Assembly (NCBI GenBank): GCA_035653295.1
Contig: DASRCB010000259.1
Coordinates: 1 to 13,786, forward strand
DNA length: 13,786 nt
Direction of reading: 5' to 3'
Source: DASRCB01 sp035653295
GTDB lineage: Bacteria; Acidobacteriota; Terriglobia; Bryobacterales; Bryobacteraceae
Shown here: piece after piece, positions 1-6,269 of the stretch
Position numbering within the stretch: position 1 is the first letter of the stretch
Layout of the letters: the number at the start of each line of letters is the position of its first letter
The notes under the pieces: generated by a model
Told to the model about the DNA's origin: nothing
The model's database searches: none
Seen by the model: the letters and a program-made list of their open reading frames with translations, nothing else
Translations under genes and position numbers: made by a program

Positions 1-55
1 CAATTGCGACGGGCGCTCCGGCGGGAACACTTGCCGACCTGCAGCAAAGACGAAG

Positions 56-89
56 GCCGGGCTGCCCCCATTGAGGGGGGCAGCCCGGC
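56..89 (-). terminator. Hairpin terminator of the TonB-dependent receptor gene
   Basis: A perfect 14-bp GC-rich stem (56-69 pairing with 76-89) with a 6-nt loop sits 46 bases past the receptor stop codon on the minus strand. The sequence after the stem on that strand is only moderately T-rich (CTTCGTCTTTGC), so the T-tract is imperfect, but the stem is far stronger than chance. It probably ends the receptor transcript and could also stop transcription entering from the left. Bases 1-55 hold no gene that I can recognise. Confidence 0.7.
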
Positions 90-135
90 GTCAATTCAAA
101 CCCGTCAGCCCGGGGGTTGACAGGGTCGCTCCATA

Positions 136-3100
136 TCAGAAGATGTACTTCAGGCCGAACTGGATCTGGCGCATCGGGGTGGCCAGCGAGGTAATGACTC
201 CCGCGGCGCCGGGCCCGTCGTCGATAAAGTTGTCCGGCTGGGCGAAGTTCGGATGATTGAGCATGTTGAAGAACTCCGCCCGGAAATCCACCTTCTGACG
301 CTCGGTTACGGCGAACTCTTTGCGGATGGCCGCGTCGAGCCGGTTCACTCCCGGCCCGATCAGAACGTTCCGTCCCGAGTTGCCGAAGGTGTAAGGCGCG
401 GGCAACGGGAAGGCGTTGATGTCGAACCACAGATTGGGACTGCGTTGCGACGAGGGCAGATTGCCATTGGCGATGCGATCGGCCCGCACCACCCCCTGAT
501 CGCCGGTGTTCGAAGGATCGTAGCCCAGCAGGGGCGAGAAGGGGAACCCGGCGGCGAGCGTATAGATGCCGCCCAGATGCCAACCGGCGAGCACGGGTCT
601 GAGGAAGTGTCCTGACGGCAGCCCGTAATCGAAGCTGAACACCCAGCGCCAGCGCTGGTCGAAATCGGCGAGGCCTTTTTCGGCGCGCAGGTCGTAGCTG
701 TTCTGTGGAAACGGCATGGCGCAGCAGATCTCCGGGAGGTCGTTGATGGCCTTGCTGTAGGTGTACGCGCTGAGGAACGACAGGCCGTGGGTGTAGCGCT
801 TCTGCACCTTCAACTGGAGCGCGTTGTAGGTGGAGTTTCCGCGATCCTGAATGGAGGTGAAGGGTCCCCAGTTGGGGTACGGCCGGCGGGGCTGAATGTC
901 ACCGGGTCCGGGCGTCATCACCTGGTTCTGATCGGTGACTACCTGTAAGTGCGTGCCCTTCGATCCGGCATAAGCGATCTCGACGGACATAGCCGACGGC
1001 AGCGCCTGCTGAATGGCGAAGTTCCACTCCTGGTAATAAGGCGTTTTCAGGCGCGTGTCCACACTCGTTACCGGCGCGTCGACGGCCTGTGCGGGATTGA
1101 CGGGAGGAAAGCCCTGTGACACCGTGAGCACCGGAGTGATCCCGTCGCTAATAAAGAAGGGCTGGTAGTAGAACGGCAGATTGTAGGCCAGCTGGAGCGG
1201 CGCCGCGGTACGAATCTCCTGGCCGCTGTAGAAGATGCCATACGCGCTGCGAATGACCGTGCTCGTGCCGTTGAAGGGGCTCCAGGCGAAGCCGATGCGG
1301 GGCGCAAAATTCAGGTGGTCGGGCGTGGTCAGGCTCCGCGACGCACCGTTCACGCTGGCAACCACGAGCTGCCCGGTGGCGTAGTCGAAGTTGCTTTGCT
1401 TGTTATTGACCTCAACGATGGGCGAGAAGAAGTCATAGCGCAGCCCGAGGTTCAGGGTGAGATGGCTGCTGACCTTGAAGTCGTCCTGAACATACGCGCT
1501 GGGCACGTGCTGGCGATTGCCGAGTTCCAGCAGCGAGGCGATGGTGGAGGTCACGGGCAGGCCGAGCAGTTCGTCGGCGAGCGAGCTTCCGCCGCTGCCA
1601 TCGGCCGGATTCTGCGTGAACTGGCCGGTGAACGTGAATGCTCCGCGCGGCGAGGGGACCTGGAAGATGTTGTACTGACTCCAGCGCATTTCGAAGCCAA
1701 GCTTGATGGTGTGGCGGCCGCGGACGAGGTTCAACACGTCCGTGATCTGCCGCTCCTCGCTGGACAGGATGGTGGGCGCGAAGTTGGGCGCTCCCACGCG
1801 GCGGTAGCCGTTGGGCGAGAACAGCGTGATGCCGGCAGTGCCGGGGTTGTTGGGAACGCCGGGAACCTGCAGGTCCGACGGCGGCGCGACATTGCCGCCT
1901 TCCGGCACGCCGCGGCGGACGTGGACATAATTGAACCCGAGGCGAAGCTCGTTGATGGTGGTTGGCGTGAAGGTGTGGGTCTCGCCGAGGGCCGCGGCCA
2001 TGGTGTCCTCAAACCCAAACCCGGTGCTCGACCCGCCCCCGCCGGCCAGGCCTGGCAGAGGCGAGGGCATGAAGGTCGTGCGCCCACTCATGGACCAGCG
2101 GAAGAAGAGCTGGTCGATCTGCGACATGTCGTAGTCGCCGCGGAAGTCGCCCTGATCGATGCGGTCGTCCTCGGTGGGCGAAATGATGTAGTTGTTCTTC
2201 AGTTTCCCCGGCTGATTGGGCAGCGGGTAGAGGTTCATGATCGACAGCGAAATGGGATTGATGAGATTCGAGGGAATGACGTTGTTCGCAAATGCCGTGC
2301 GAGCGCCCGTTGCCGGATCGTAGGTTGCGGGGTTGTAAATGGTCGGATTCCCCGGTCCGGAGAAGTCGCCGGTACGCTGCGCGGCAGTGGGCACGGAGGA
2401 GACATAAGTCAGCGGAAGCCGGATCACAGTGCCCTGATAATCTCCGAACCAGAACAGCTTGTCGCGTTTGATTGGACCGCCGATGGTGCCGCCGAACTGG
2501 TTTTGCTTGAAGGAGGCCTTCTTCGTATTGGGATCTTCGAAGAAGTCGCGCGCGTCCAGGGCCGAGTTGCGGAAGAACTCGAAGATATCGCCGTGATACT
2601 GGTTCGTGCCGGATTTGATGATGGCGTTGATCGCCGCTCCGCCGCTTCGGCCGAATTCGGCCGAGAATGAATTGGTCTGGATCTTGAACTCTTGGATGGC
2701 GTCCACGTTGGTGCGCAGCACGACGCCACCGTTATCGTTGGAGTTGTTGTCGATGCCGTCAAGAAGAAAGTTGTTCAGCGTGCCGCGCGCGCCGTTGGCC
2801 ACGAAGCTGTCCTGGCCTCCGGTGCTCGCTCCCCCAATATTGCCGTTGGTTCCGGCGCTGGTCTCCACCACACCGGTCGTGAGCGTGGCGAGCTGGACAT
2901 AGTCGCGGCCGTTCAGCGGGAGCTCGGTCATGACGTTGGAAGTGATGACCTGCCCCAGAGATGACGTCTCGGTCTGGATGGGCGGCGCCTCGGCGGAGAC
3001 GACAACCTTCTCGCTCAGCTGCCCGACCTGCATGTCGAGGTCGACGCGAATGCGGTCCTGCACCTGGAGAGTGATGTTCTCGTGCGTCGTGGAACGGAAG

Positions 3101-3342
3101 CCCGGCGCCGATGCGGTCACGGTGTAGTTGCCCACGTGCAGCGGGGGCGAGGTGTAATCGCCCTGCCCATCGGAGTGCACCACGGTGCTGACGTTTGTAT
3201 TCTTCTCCGTAATGGTGACGGTTGCGGACGGGACGGCAGCCCCGGTCTGATCGTGGACGGTCCCGGTAATCGTGCCGGTGTCCACCTGGGCCAGCAGCGG
3301 GATTGCCGACAAGAAACCGAACAGCAGGATACAGTTTTTCAT
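136..3342 (-). CDS. Oar-like TonB-dependent outer-membrane receptor with N-terminal carboxypeptidase-regulatory-like domain
   Basis: A 1068-aa protein. Residues 1-19 form a Sec signal peptide (MKNCILLFGFLSAIPLLAQ), followed by VDTGTITGTVHDQTGAAVPSA, the usual opening of the carboxypeptidase-regulatory-like fold (about 20-105). A TonB plug follows, with PLNGRDYVQL at 142-151 and FLLDGIDNN at 192-200. The rest is a long beta-barrel ending in the aromatic terminus GLKYIF typical of outer-membrane proteins. Length and layout fit the Oar-like receptors that are heavily expanded in Acidobacteria and are thought to import large or polymeric substrates; the ligand cannot be read from sequence. The reading frame stays open far upstream (to 4206), but that part is antisense-like and overlaps the amidase. 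The start at 3342 is chosen because it begins the signal peptide and has GAGGAG 12 bases upstream. The gene ends at a hairpin and appears monocistronic. Confidence 0.93.
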   Translation of the reverse strand: MKNCILLFGFLSAIPLLAQVDTGTITGTVHDQTGAAVPSATVTITEKNTNVSTVVHSDGQGDYTSPPLHVGNYTVTASAPGFRSTTHENITLQVQDRIRVDLDMQVGQLSEKVVVSAEAPPIQTETSSLGQVITSNVMTELPLNGRDYVQLATLTTGVVETSAGTNGNIGGASTGGQDSFVANGARGTLNNFLLDGIDNNSNDNGGVVLRTNVDAIQEFKIQTNSFSAEFGRSGGAAINAIIKSGTNQYHGDIFEFFRNSALDARDFFEDPNTKKASFKQNQFGGTIGGPIKRDKLFWFGDYQGTVIRLPLTYVSSVPTAAQRTGDFSGPGNPTIYNPATYDPATGARTAFANNVIPSNLINPISLSIMNLYPLPNQPGKLKNNYIISPTEDDRIDQGDFRGDYDMSQIDQLFFRWSMSGRTTFMPSPLPGLAGGGGSSTGFGFEDTMAAALGETHTFTPTTINELRLGFNYVHVRRGVPEGGNVAPPSDLQVPGVPNNPGTAGITLFSPNGYRRVGAPNFAPTILSSEERQITDVLNLVRGRHTIKLGFEMRWSQYNIFQVPSPRGAFTFTGQFTQNPADGSGGSSLADELLGLPVTSTIASLLELGNRQHVPSAYVQDDFKVSSHLTLNLGLRYDFFSPIVEVNNKQSNFDYATGQLVVASVNGASRSLTTPDHLNFAPRIGFAWSPFNGTSTVIRSAYGIFYSGQEIRTAAPLQLAYNLPFYYQPFFISDGITPVLTVSQGFPPVNPAQAVDAPVTSVDTRLKTPYYQEWNFAIQQALPSAMSVEIAYAGSKGTHLQVVTDQNQVMTPGPGDIQPRRPYPNWGPFTSIQDRGNSTYNALQLKVQKRYTHGLSFLSAYTYSKAINDLPEICCAMPFPQNSYDLRAEKGLADFDQRWRWVFSFDYGLPSGHFLRPVLAGWHLGGIYTLAAGFPFSPLLGYDPSNTGDQGVVRADRIANGNLPSSQRSPNLWFDINAFPLPAPYTFGNSGRNVLIGPGVNRLDAAIRKEFAVTERQKVDFRAEFFNMLNHPNFAQPDNFIDDGPGAAGVITSLATPMRQIQFGLKYIF

Positions 3343-3406
3343 CGGTCGGAAGGTCTCCTCGGTTACAGTTGTTTGCGATACCTTGCGGTCGCGAGCGATT
3401 GGGGCC

Positions 3407-3436
3407 AGTATAGCACCCGGGAAGAAAGAGAACGAA
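3407..3436 (-). promoter_or_regulatory. Candidate sigma-70 promoter of the receptor gene
   Basis: On the minus strand, TATACT (3412-3407) matches the -10 consensus at five of six bases and lies 64 bases upstream of the receptor start. The -35 (TTCGTT, 18-bp spacer, 3436-3431) is weak. The core CTATACTG also occurs upstream of the radical SAM gene. Confidence 0.4.
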
Positions 3437-3447
3437 AGAGAGTGGGT

Positions 3448-3468
3448 GTGCAAGCCCAGGGCTTGCAC
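3448..3468 (-). terminator. Perfect palindrome after the amidase gene, probable terminator or dispersed repeat
   Basis: GTGCAAGCCC and its exact complement GGGCTTGCAC flank a single central A. Folded as RNA this gives an 8-bp stem with a 5-nt loop. It lies 20 bases beyond the amidase stop, and on the minus strand it is followed by a pyrimidine run (ACCCACTCTCTTTCGTTC), which fits a weak intrinsic terminator. Its perfection also suits a REP-like dispersed palindrome; copies elsewhere in the genome would tell. Confidence 0.5.
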
Positions 3469-3488
3469 TACAATGCAACGGTCTTCGG

Positions 3489-4658
3489 CTACGTTGTCGC
3501 GGAATTCGCGTCCAGCCGCGCCACGATTTCGCGGTACCGCCTGCGAAGTTCTGCTTTGTACCTGCTGACGCCGACGCCAAGCTCCGTGGCACGATCGCGA
3601 AGGGTCTTGCGCGAGTCGACCAGCCCCTGCCACTCGCGGTCTCCGGCGGCCGAGACCAGGGCGCCGTCGTAATCGAAGCCAAACGCCAGCATGGCGGCGA
3701 AGGGCTGAGCGTAGTTGTCGCCGAGACCGAGCTCGTGGAATGGAAAATCGCGCGCCCAGTCGGTATGCGCGCCGATCTTCATGTTCGCGGGATTGACGGA
3801 GACCTGTGCGTGGGTAACGCAGTTGGAGGCGGGAATGCGATACTTCGCGCGGAGCATGTCGGTGAGCAGCCGGGCGGACTGGAGCTGGTCCTCGTTCACG
3901 CGGGCGCCCCGGTCGCGCATCTGCCGCTCGAAGGCGACGCCCAGGAAGGACGCGTTCAGGTTTACATAGACGTACCGATTGTCGCCCCAGACGGATTTCC
4001 CCGAGTGGTTCGCGATATCGCTCTCGGGGACAATCCGAAACACACGGCCCGTGCGGTCGATCAGGAAATGATACAGGTGCTTGTCGCGCACGTAATCGAG
4101 CAGGTACTTTTCGATGTGCGGCAATTCCGGGTTCCATTCGGCTTCGATCGGCAGGGGATGGCTTTCCGTGCTGTGATAGACGATGCCGGCCGGATCGCTG
4201 CGCCACTCCACGGGAGCGGCGCCTCCGGAAGCAGTGGAGAAGACCGGATACAAGGTGCGGGGCTTACTCGATGCGCACCACGTGGTGGTGATCACGAGGC
4301 CATTGCTGTACTCTTCGTAATCCGCGGTCTGATTCACCAGCCGTACCCCGGCATCGGGCCGGACCGGAGCACTCAGGCGCAAGGCGAGATTCCGCGCCAG
4401 CTGTTGATAGAGCCCGGCCGCCGGCGATGGCGATGCGGTGAGGAAGAGCATGGCCAGGCATCCGAGGCATATGGAGGCGGTGAGGCCGGTAAGCGTGCGC
4501 AGGCGGCGCCGCGCCTGGCGAAACTGATCGCGAACGCCGGGCCCACGGCGGGTGTTCGCGCCGGCTACGCCCCCCAGCAGCAGCCGGAAGCGCTCCATCG
4601 TGTCGTAGTGGCGCTCGCCGCGCCAGTTGATGAACCCGTTACCGCCGGTGCCGCGCAT
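3489..4658 (-). CDS. Membrane-anchored N-acetylmuramoyl-L-alanine amidase (amidase_2/PGRP-like)
   Basis: A 389-aa protein predicted to cut the amide bond between N-acetylmuramic acid and L-alanine in peptidoglycan. A basic N-terminal segment (RQARRRLR, 47-54) precedes one hydrophobic helix (about 57-78), so the rest should be periplasmic, either anchored or released after SPAAG. The amidase_2 core spans about 155-310: GIVYHSTES (His162), YHFLIDRTGRVFRIVP (196-211), ANHSG (His218), VTHAQVSVNP (His283) and KIGAHTDWARDFPF (His298/Asp300). His162, His283 and a residue in the last motif are the expected zinc ligands. An unassigned charged tail follows (about 330-389). The start is uncertain: ATG at 4658 has only a weak ribosome-binding site, and ATG at 4598 (residue 21) would keep the helix. 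It may serve wall recycling or remodelling; no muropeptide permease lies nearby. It is divergent from galM. Confidence 0.85.
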   Translation of the reverse strand: MRGTGGNGFINWRGERHYDTMERFRLLLGGVAGANTRRGPGVRDQFRQARRRLRTLTGLTASICLGCLAMLFLTASPSPAAGLYQQLARNLALRLSAPVRPDAGVRLVNQTADYEEYSNGLVITTTWCASSKPRTLYPVFSTASGGAAPVEWRSDPAGIVYHSTESHPLPIEAEWNPELPHIEKYLLDYVRDKHLYHFLIDRTGRVFRIVPESDIANHSGKSVWGDNRYVYVNLNASFLGVAFERQMRDRGARVNEDQLQSARLLTDMLRAKYRIPASNCVTHAQVSVNPANMKIGAHTDWARDFPFHELGLGDNYAQPFAAMLAFGFDYDGALVSAAGDREWQGLVDSRKTLRDRATELGVGVSRYKAELRRRYREIVARLDANSATT

Positions 4659-4714
4659 TTCTCAATTCGTATCGGCAGCGATCGCGAAGCGTCCCGCCGC
4701 CGCCGCAACATAAG

Positions 4715-4743
4715 AGATAACAACAGGGCAGTCCTGTCCGCAA
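4715..4743 (-). promoter_or_regulatory. Candidate promoter of the amidase gene with an internal inverted repeat
   Basis: On the minus strand, TTGCGG (4743-4738) and TTATCT (4720-4715) are separated by 17 bp. The spacer region carries a short inverted repeat, ACAGG-N5-CCTGT (4723-4737 on plus), that could be an operator. The match to consensus is only moderate. Confidence 0.3.
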
Positions 4744-4751
4744 GATGAGGA

Positions 4752-4780
4752 TTGACCGGTACTCCTGTATGGTACTTTAA
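4752..4780 (+). promoter_or_regulatory. Candidate promoter of galM
   Basis: TTGACC (4752-4757) is a good -35 element. The -10 is poor: TACTTT at 4773 gives a 15-bp spacer and CTTTAA at 4775 gives 17. The ribosome-binding site AAGGA (4789-4793) follows, seven bases before the ATG. Confidence 0.3.
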
Positions 4781-4798
4781 GGACTGCGAAGGACACCA

Positions 4799-5923
4799 AT
4801 GGCAGGCTCTTTCCGCATTTATCTGAGTGTCGCGGCCGCTGTGCTCGGATTCGGCTGCGCGACAAAGGCAGGCGCCGCAGTGACTGGTACACCATTCGGA
4901 ACTTCCCCCGACGGGAAACAGGTCCAGCTGTTCACGCTGAAGAACAGCAAAGGCATAGAAGCCCTCATCATGACGTGGGGCGGCACGGTGGTTTCTCTCA
5001 AAGTTCCTGACGCGAAGGGCCATTTCGATGATGTCGTGCTCGGGTATGACGACCTGCAGGGATATCTGAACAACAGCGCGTACTTCGGCGCGCTTATCGG
5101 CCGCTACGCGAACCGGATCGGGCACGCGCAGTTCACGCTCGATGGCCATACGTATCACTTGTTCAAGAACGATGGCGACAATTCGCTCCACGGCGGCAAG
5201 AAGGGTTTCGACAAACGCAACTGGGACGTGGTGAATGCGACGGATCACTCGCTCGAGCTACGCTACGTCAGCGCCGACGGCGAGGAAGGGTATCCGGGCA
5301 AGCTGACGGCGACGGTCACCTACACCGTGACGCCGGAAAACGAGCTGAAAATCGACTACGCCGCCACGACGGACAAAGACACGGTGGTCAACCTGACCAA
5401 CCATTCTTACTTCAACCTTGCCGGCGCGGGCAGCGGGACGATTCTGGATGAGGACATCACGATTAACGCCGCCCACTTCACGCCGGTTGACGCGGGTCTG
5501 ATCCCAACGGGCGAGATCCGCTCCGTGGCCGGCACGCCGCTCGATTTCCGCAATCCGCACCGCATTGGCGAGCGCATCGATTCAGACTACGAGCAGATCA
5601 AGCTGGGGAAGGGCTACGATCACAACTTCGTGCTCGACCGCCACGGAAATGGCCTGAGCCCCGCGGCGCGGGTGCACGATCCGAAGAGCGGGCGCGTGAT
5701 GGAGGTCCTCACCACGCAGCCCGGTTTGCAGTTTTACACCAGCAATATGCTGAAGGGTCCGATGAAGGGCCGCGATGGGAAGACGTACAACTACCGCGGC
5801 GCGCTGTGTCTGGAAGCGGACCACTACCCGGATTCGCCGAACAAGCCGAACTTTCCGTCGACGGAGCTGAAGCCGGGCCAGACCTATCACGAGACGACGG
5901 TTTACCGGTTCTCGACGCGGTAA
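4799..5923 (+). CDS. galM: Aldose 1-epimerase (galactose mutarotase), exported
   Basis: A 374-aa protein that interconverts alpha and beta anomers of aldoses such as galactose or glucose. The family's catalytic and binding residues are all visible: GRYANRI (101-107), SLHGG (His131), NHSYFNLAG with the catalytic acid His202, YDHNFVLD (Asp274) and CLEADHYPDSPN with the catalytic base Glu339. Their spacing agrees with characterised GalM enzymes. Unlike cytoplasmic GalM it starts with a hydrophobic export signal (about 5-26); GFGC (Cys20) is a poor lipobox, so either a lipoprotein or cleavage near AGAA is possible, and the enzyme is probably periplasmic. Start chosen by AAGGA seven bases upstream. 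No sugar kinase or transporter is adjacent. It stands alone, divergent from the amidase and convergent with the vapBC remnant. Confidence 0.93.
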   Translation: MAGSFRIYLSVAAAVLGFGCATKAGAAVTGTPFGTSPDGKQVQLFTLKNSKGIEALIMTWGGTVVSLKVPDAKGHFDDVVLGYDDLQGYLNNSAYFGALIGRYANRIGHAQFTLDGHTYHLFKNDGDNSLHGGKKGFDKRNWDVVNATDHSLELRYVSADGEEGYPGKLTATVTYTVTPENELKIDYAATTDKDTVVNLTNHSYFNLAGAGSGTILDEDITINAAHFTPVDAGLIPTGEIRSVAGTPLDFRNPHRIGERIDSDYEQIKLGKGYDHNFVLDRHGNGLSPAARVHDPKSGRVMEVLTTQPGLQFYTSNMLKGPMKGRDGKTYNYRGALCLEADHYPDSPNKPNFPSTELKPGQTYHETTVYRFSTR

Positions 5924-5939
5924 GCAAGAGCAGGGCGCA

Positions 5940-6014
5940 CATGCTCGGCTCGTGATGTTCGTGATCCGCGTAAAACGTCGCCACCAACACGGACGTGTCC
6001 AGCAGGCACTTCAT
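5940..6014 (-). pseudogene. vapC: VapC-type PIN-domain toxin, N-terminal fragment only
   Basis: Reading from ATG at 6014, the first residues MKCLLDTSVLVATFYADHEH match the beta1-alpha1 start of VapC PIN nucleases, with Asp6 as the first catalytic acid. HEPS follows, and then similarity fades. The frame runs into sequence antisense to galM, so the remaining ~100 residues holding the other acidic active-site residues are absent. The ATG overlaps the antitoxin stop (ATGA), the usual translational coupling in vapBC operons. This is a remnant with no expected activity. Confidence 0.75.
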
Positions 6015-6205
6015 TGTTGTTCTTCGCGCGCGGCTTGACTCCGTTCCGCTCTCGTTTCTCGCAGCACTTTGTCCGTATCGGCAGCGGTGAGCTTCCCGCC
6101 GGTTCTGAAAACCCAAACGCCGCGCTCTTTACGGAGGCGGCTTGAAGAGCGAACGGGGCGAAGTGTCACGCTGTCTCCTTCGGTCGTCAGCTTGAGTTTA
6201 TCGCG
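6011..6205 (-). pseudogene. vapB: VapB-type (AbrB/MazE-fold) antitoxin lacking its N-terminus
   Basis: The frame reads DKLKLTTEGDSVTLRPV, the second half of an AbrB-type swapped-hairpin domain. RSSSRLRKERGVWVFRTG follows, then an acidic/basic C-terminal helix ending EEQQ, the toxin-binding tail usual in VapB antitoxins of this kind. About 25 N-terminal residues, including most of the DNA-binding half, are missing. Upstream in frame there is no ATG, and the sequence becomes the terminator of the radical SAM gene. The stop TGA overlaps the vapC ATG. The well-preserved C-terminal half suggests fairly recent decay. A short peptide from a non-ATG start cannot be fully excluded. Confidence 0.75.
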
Positions 6206-6210
6206 ATAAA
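6197..6210. repeat. Perfect 14-bp palindrome
   Basis: TTTATCGCGATAAA is self-complementary over its full length. It lies at the junction between the radical SAM terminator T-tract and the vapB remnant. It could be a protein-binding site (VapB/AbrB proteins bind short palindromes near their promoters) or chance. Its function is unknown. Confidence 0.4.
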
Positions 6211-6212
6211 TC

Positions 6213-6243
6213 AAAAAGGCCGCCTGGATCGCTCCGGGCGGCC
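6213..6243 (-). terminator. Intrinsic terminator of the radical SAM gene
   Basis: On the minus strand, GGCCGCC and GGCGGCC form a 7-bp stem, extended past one C-A mismatch by three more pairs and closed by a GCGA tetraloop. TTTTTGATTT follows directly. It starts 27 bases after the stop codon. This is a textbook rho-independent terminator. Confidence 0.88.
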
Positions 6244-6269
6244 TCTTCTCCTCTGGTTGGCGCTGATGC

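Noticed and set aside
1315..2670. A 451-aa plus-strand frame opposite the receptor
   Set aside because: Antisense shadow; no recognisable domain, and the receptor frame is unambiguous.
136..4206. A 1356-aa reading frame extending the receptor upstream by 288 codons
   Set aside because: The extra part overlaps the amidase in another frame and has the arginine/proline-rich composition of a GC-rich shadow; the signal peptide beginning at 3342 marks the real start.
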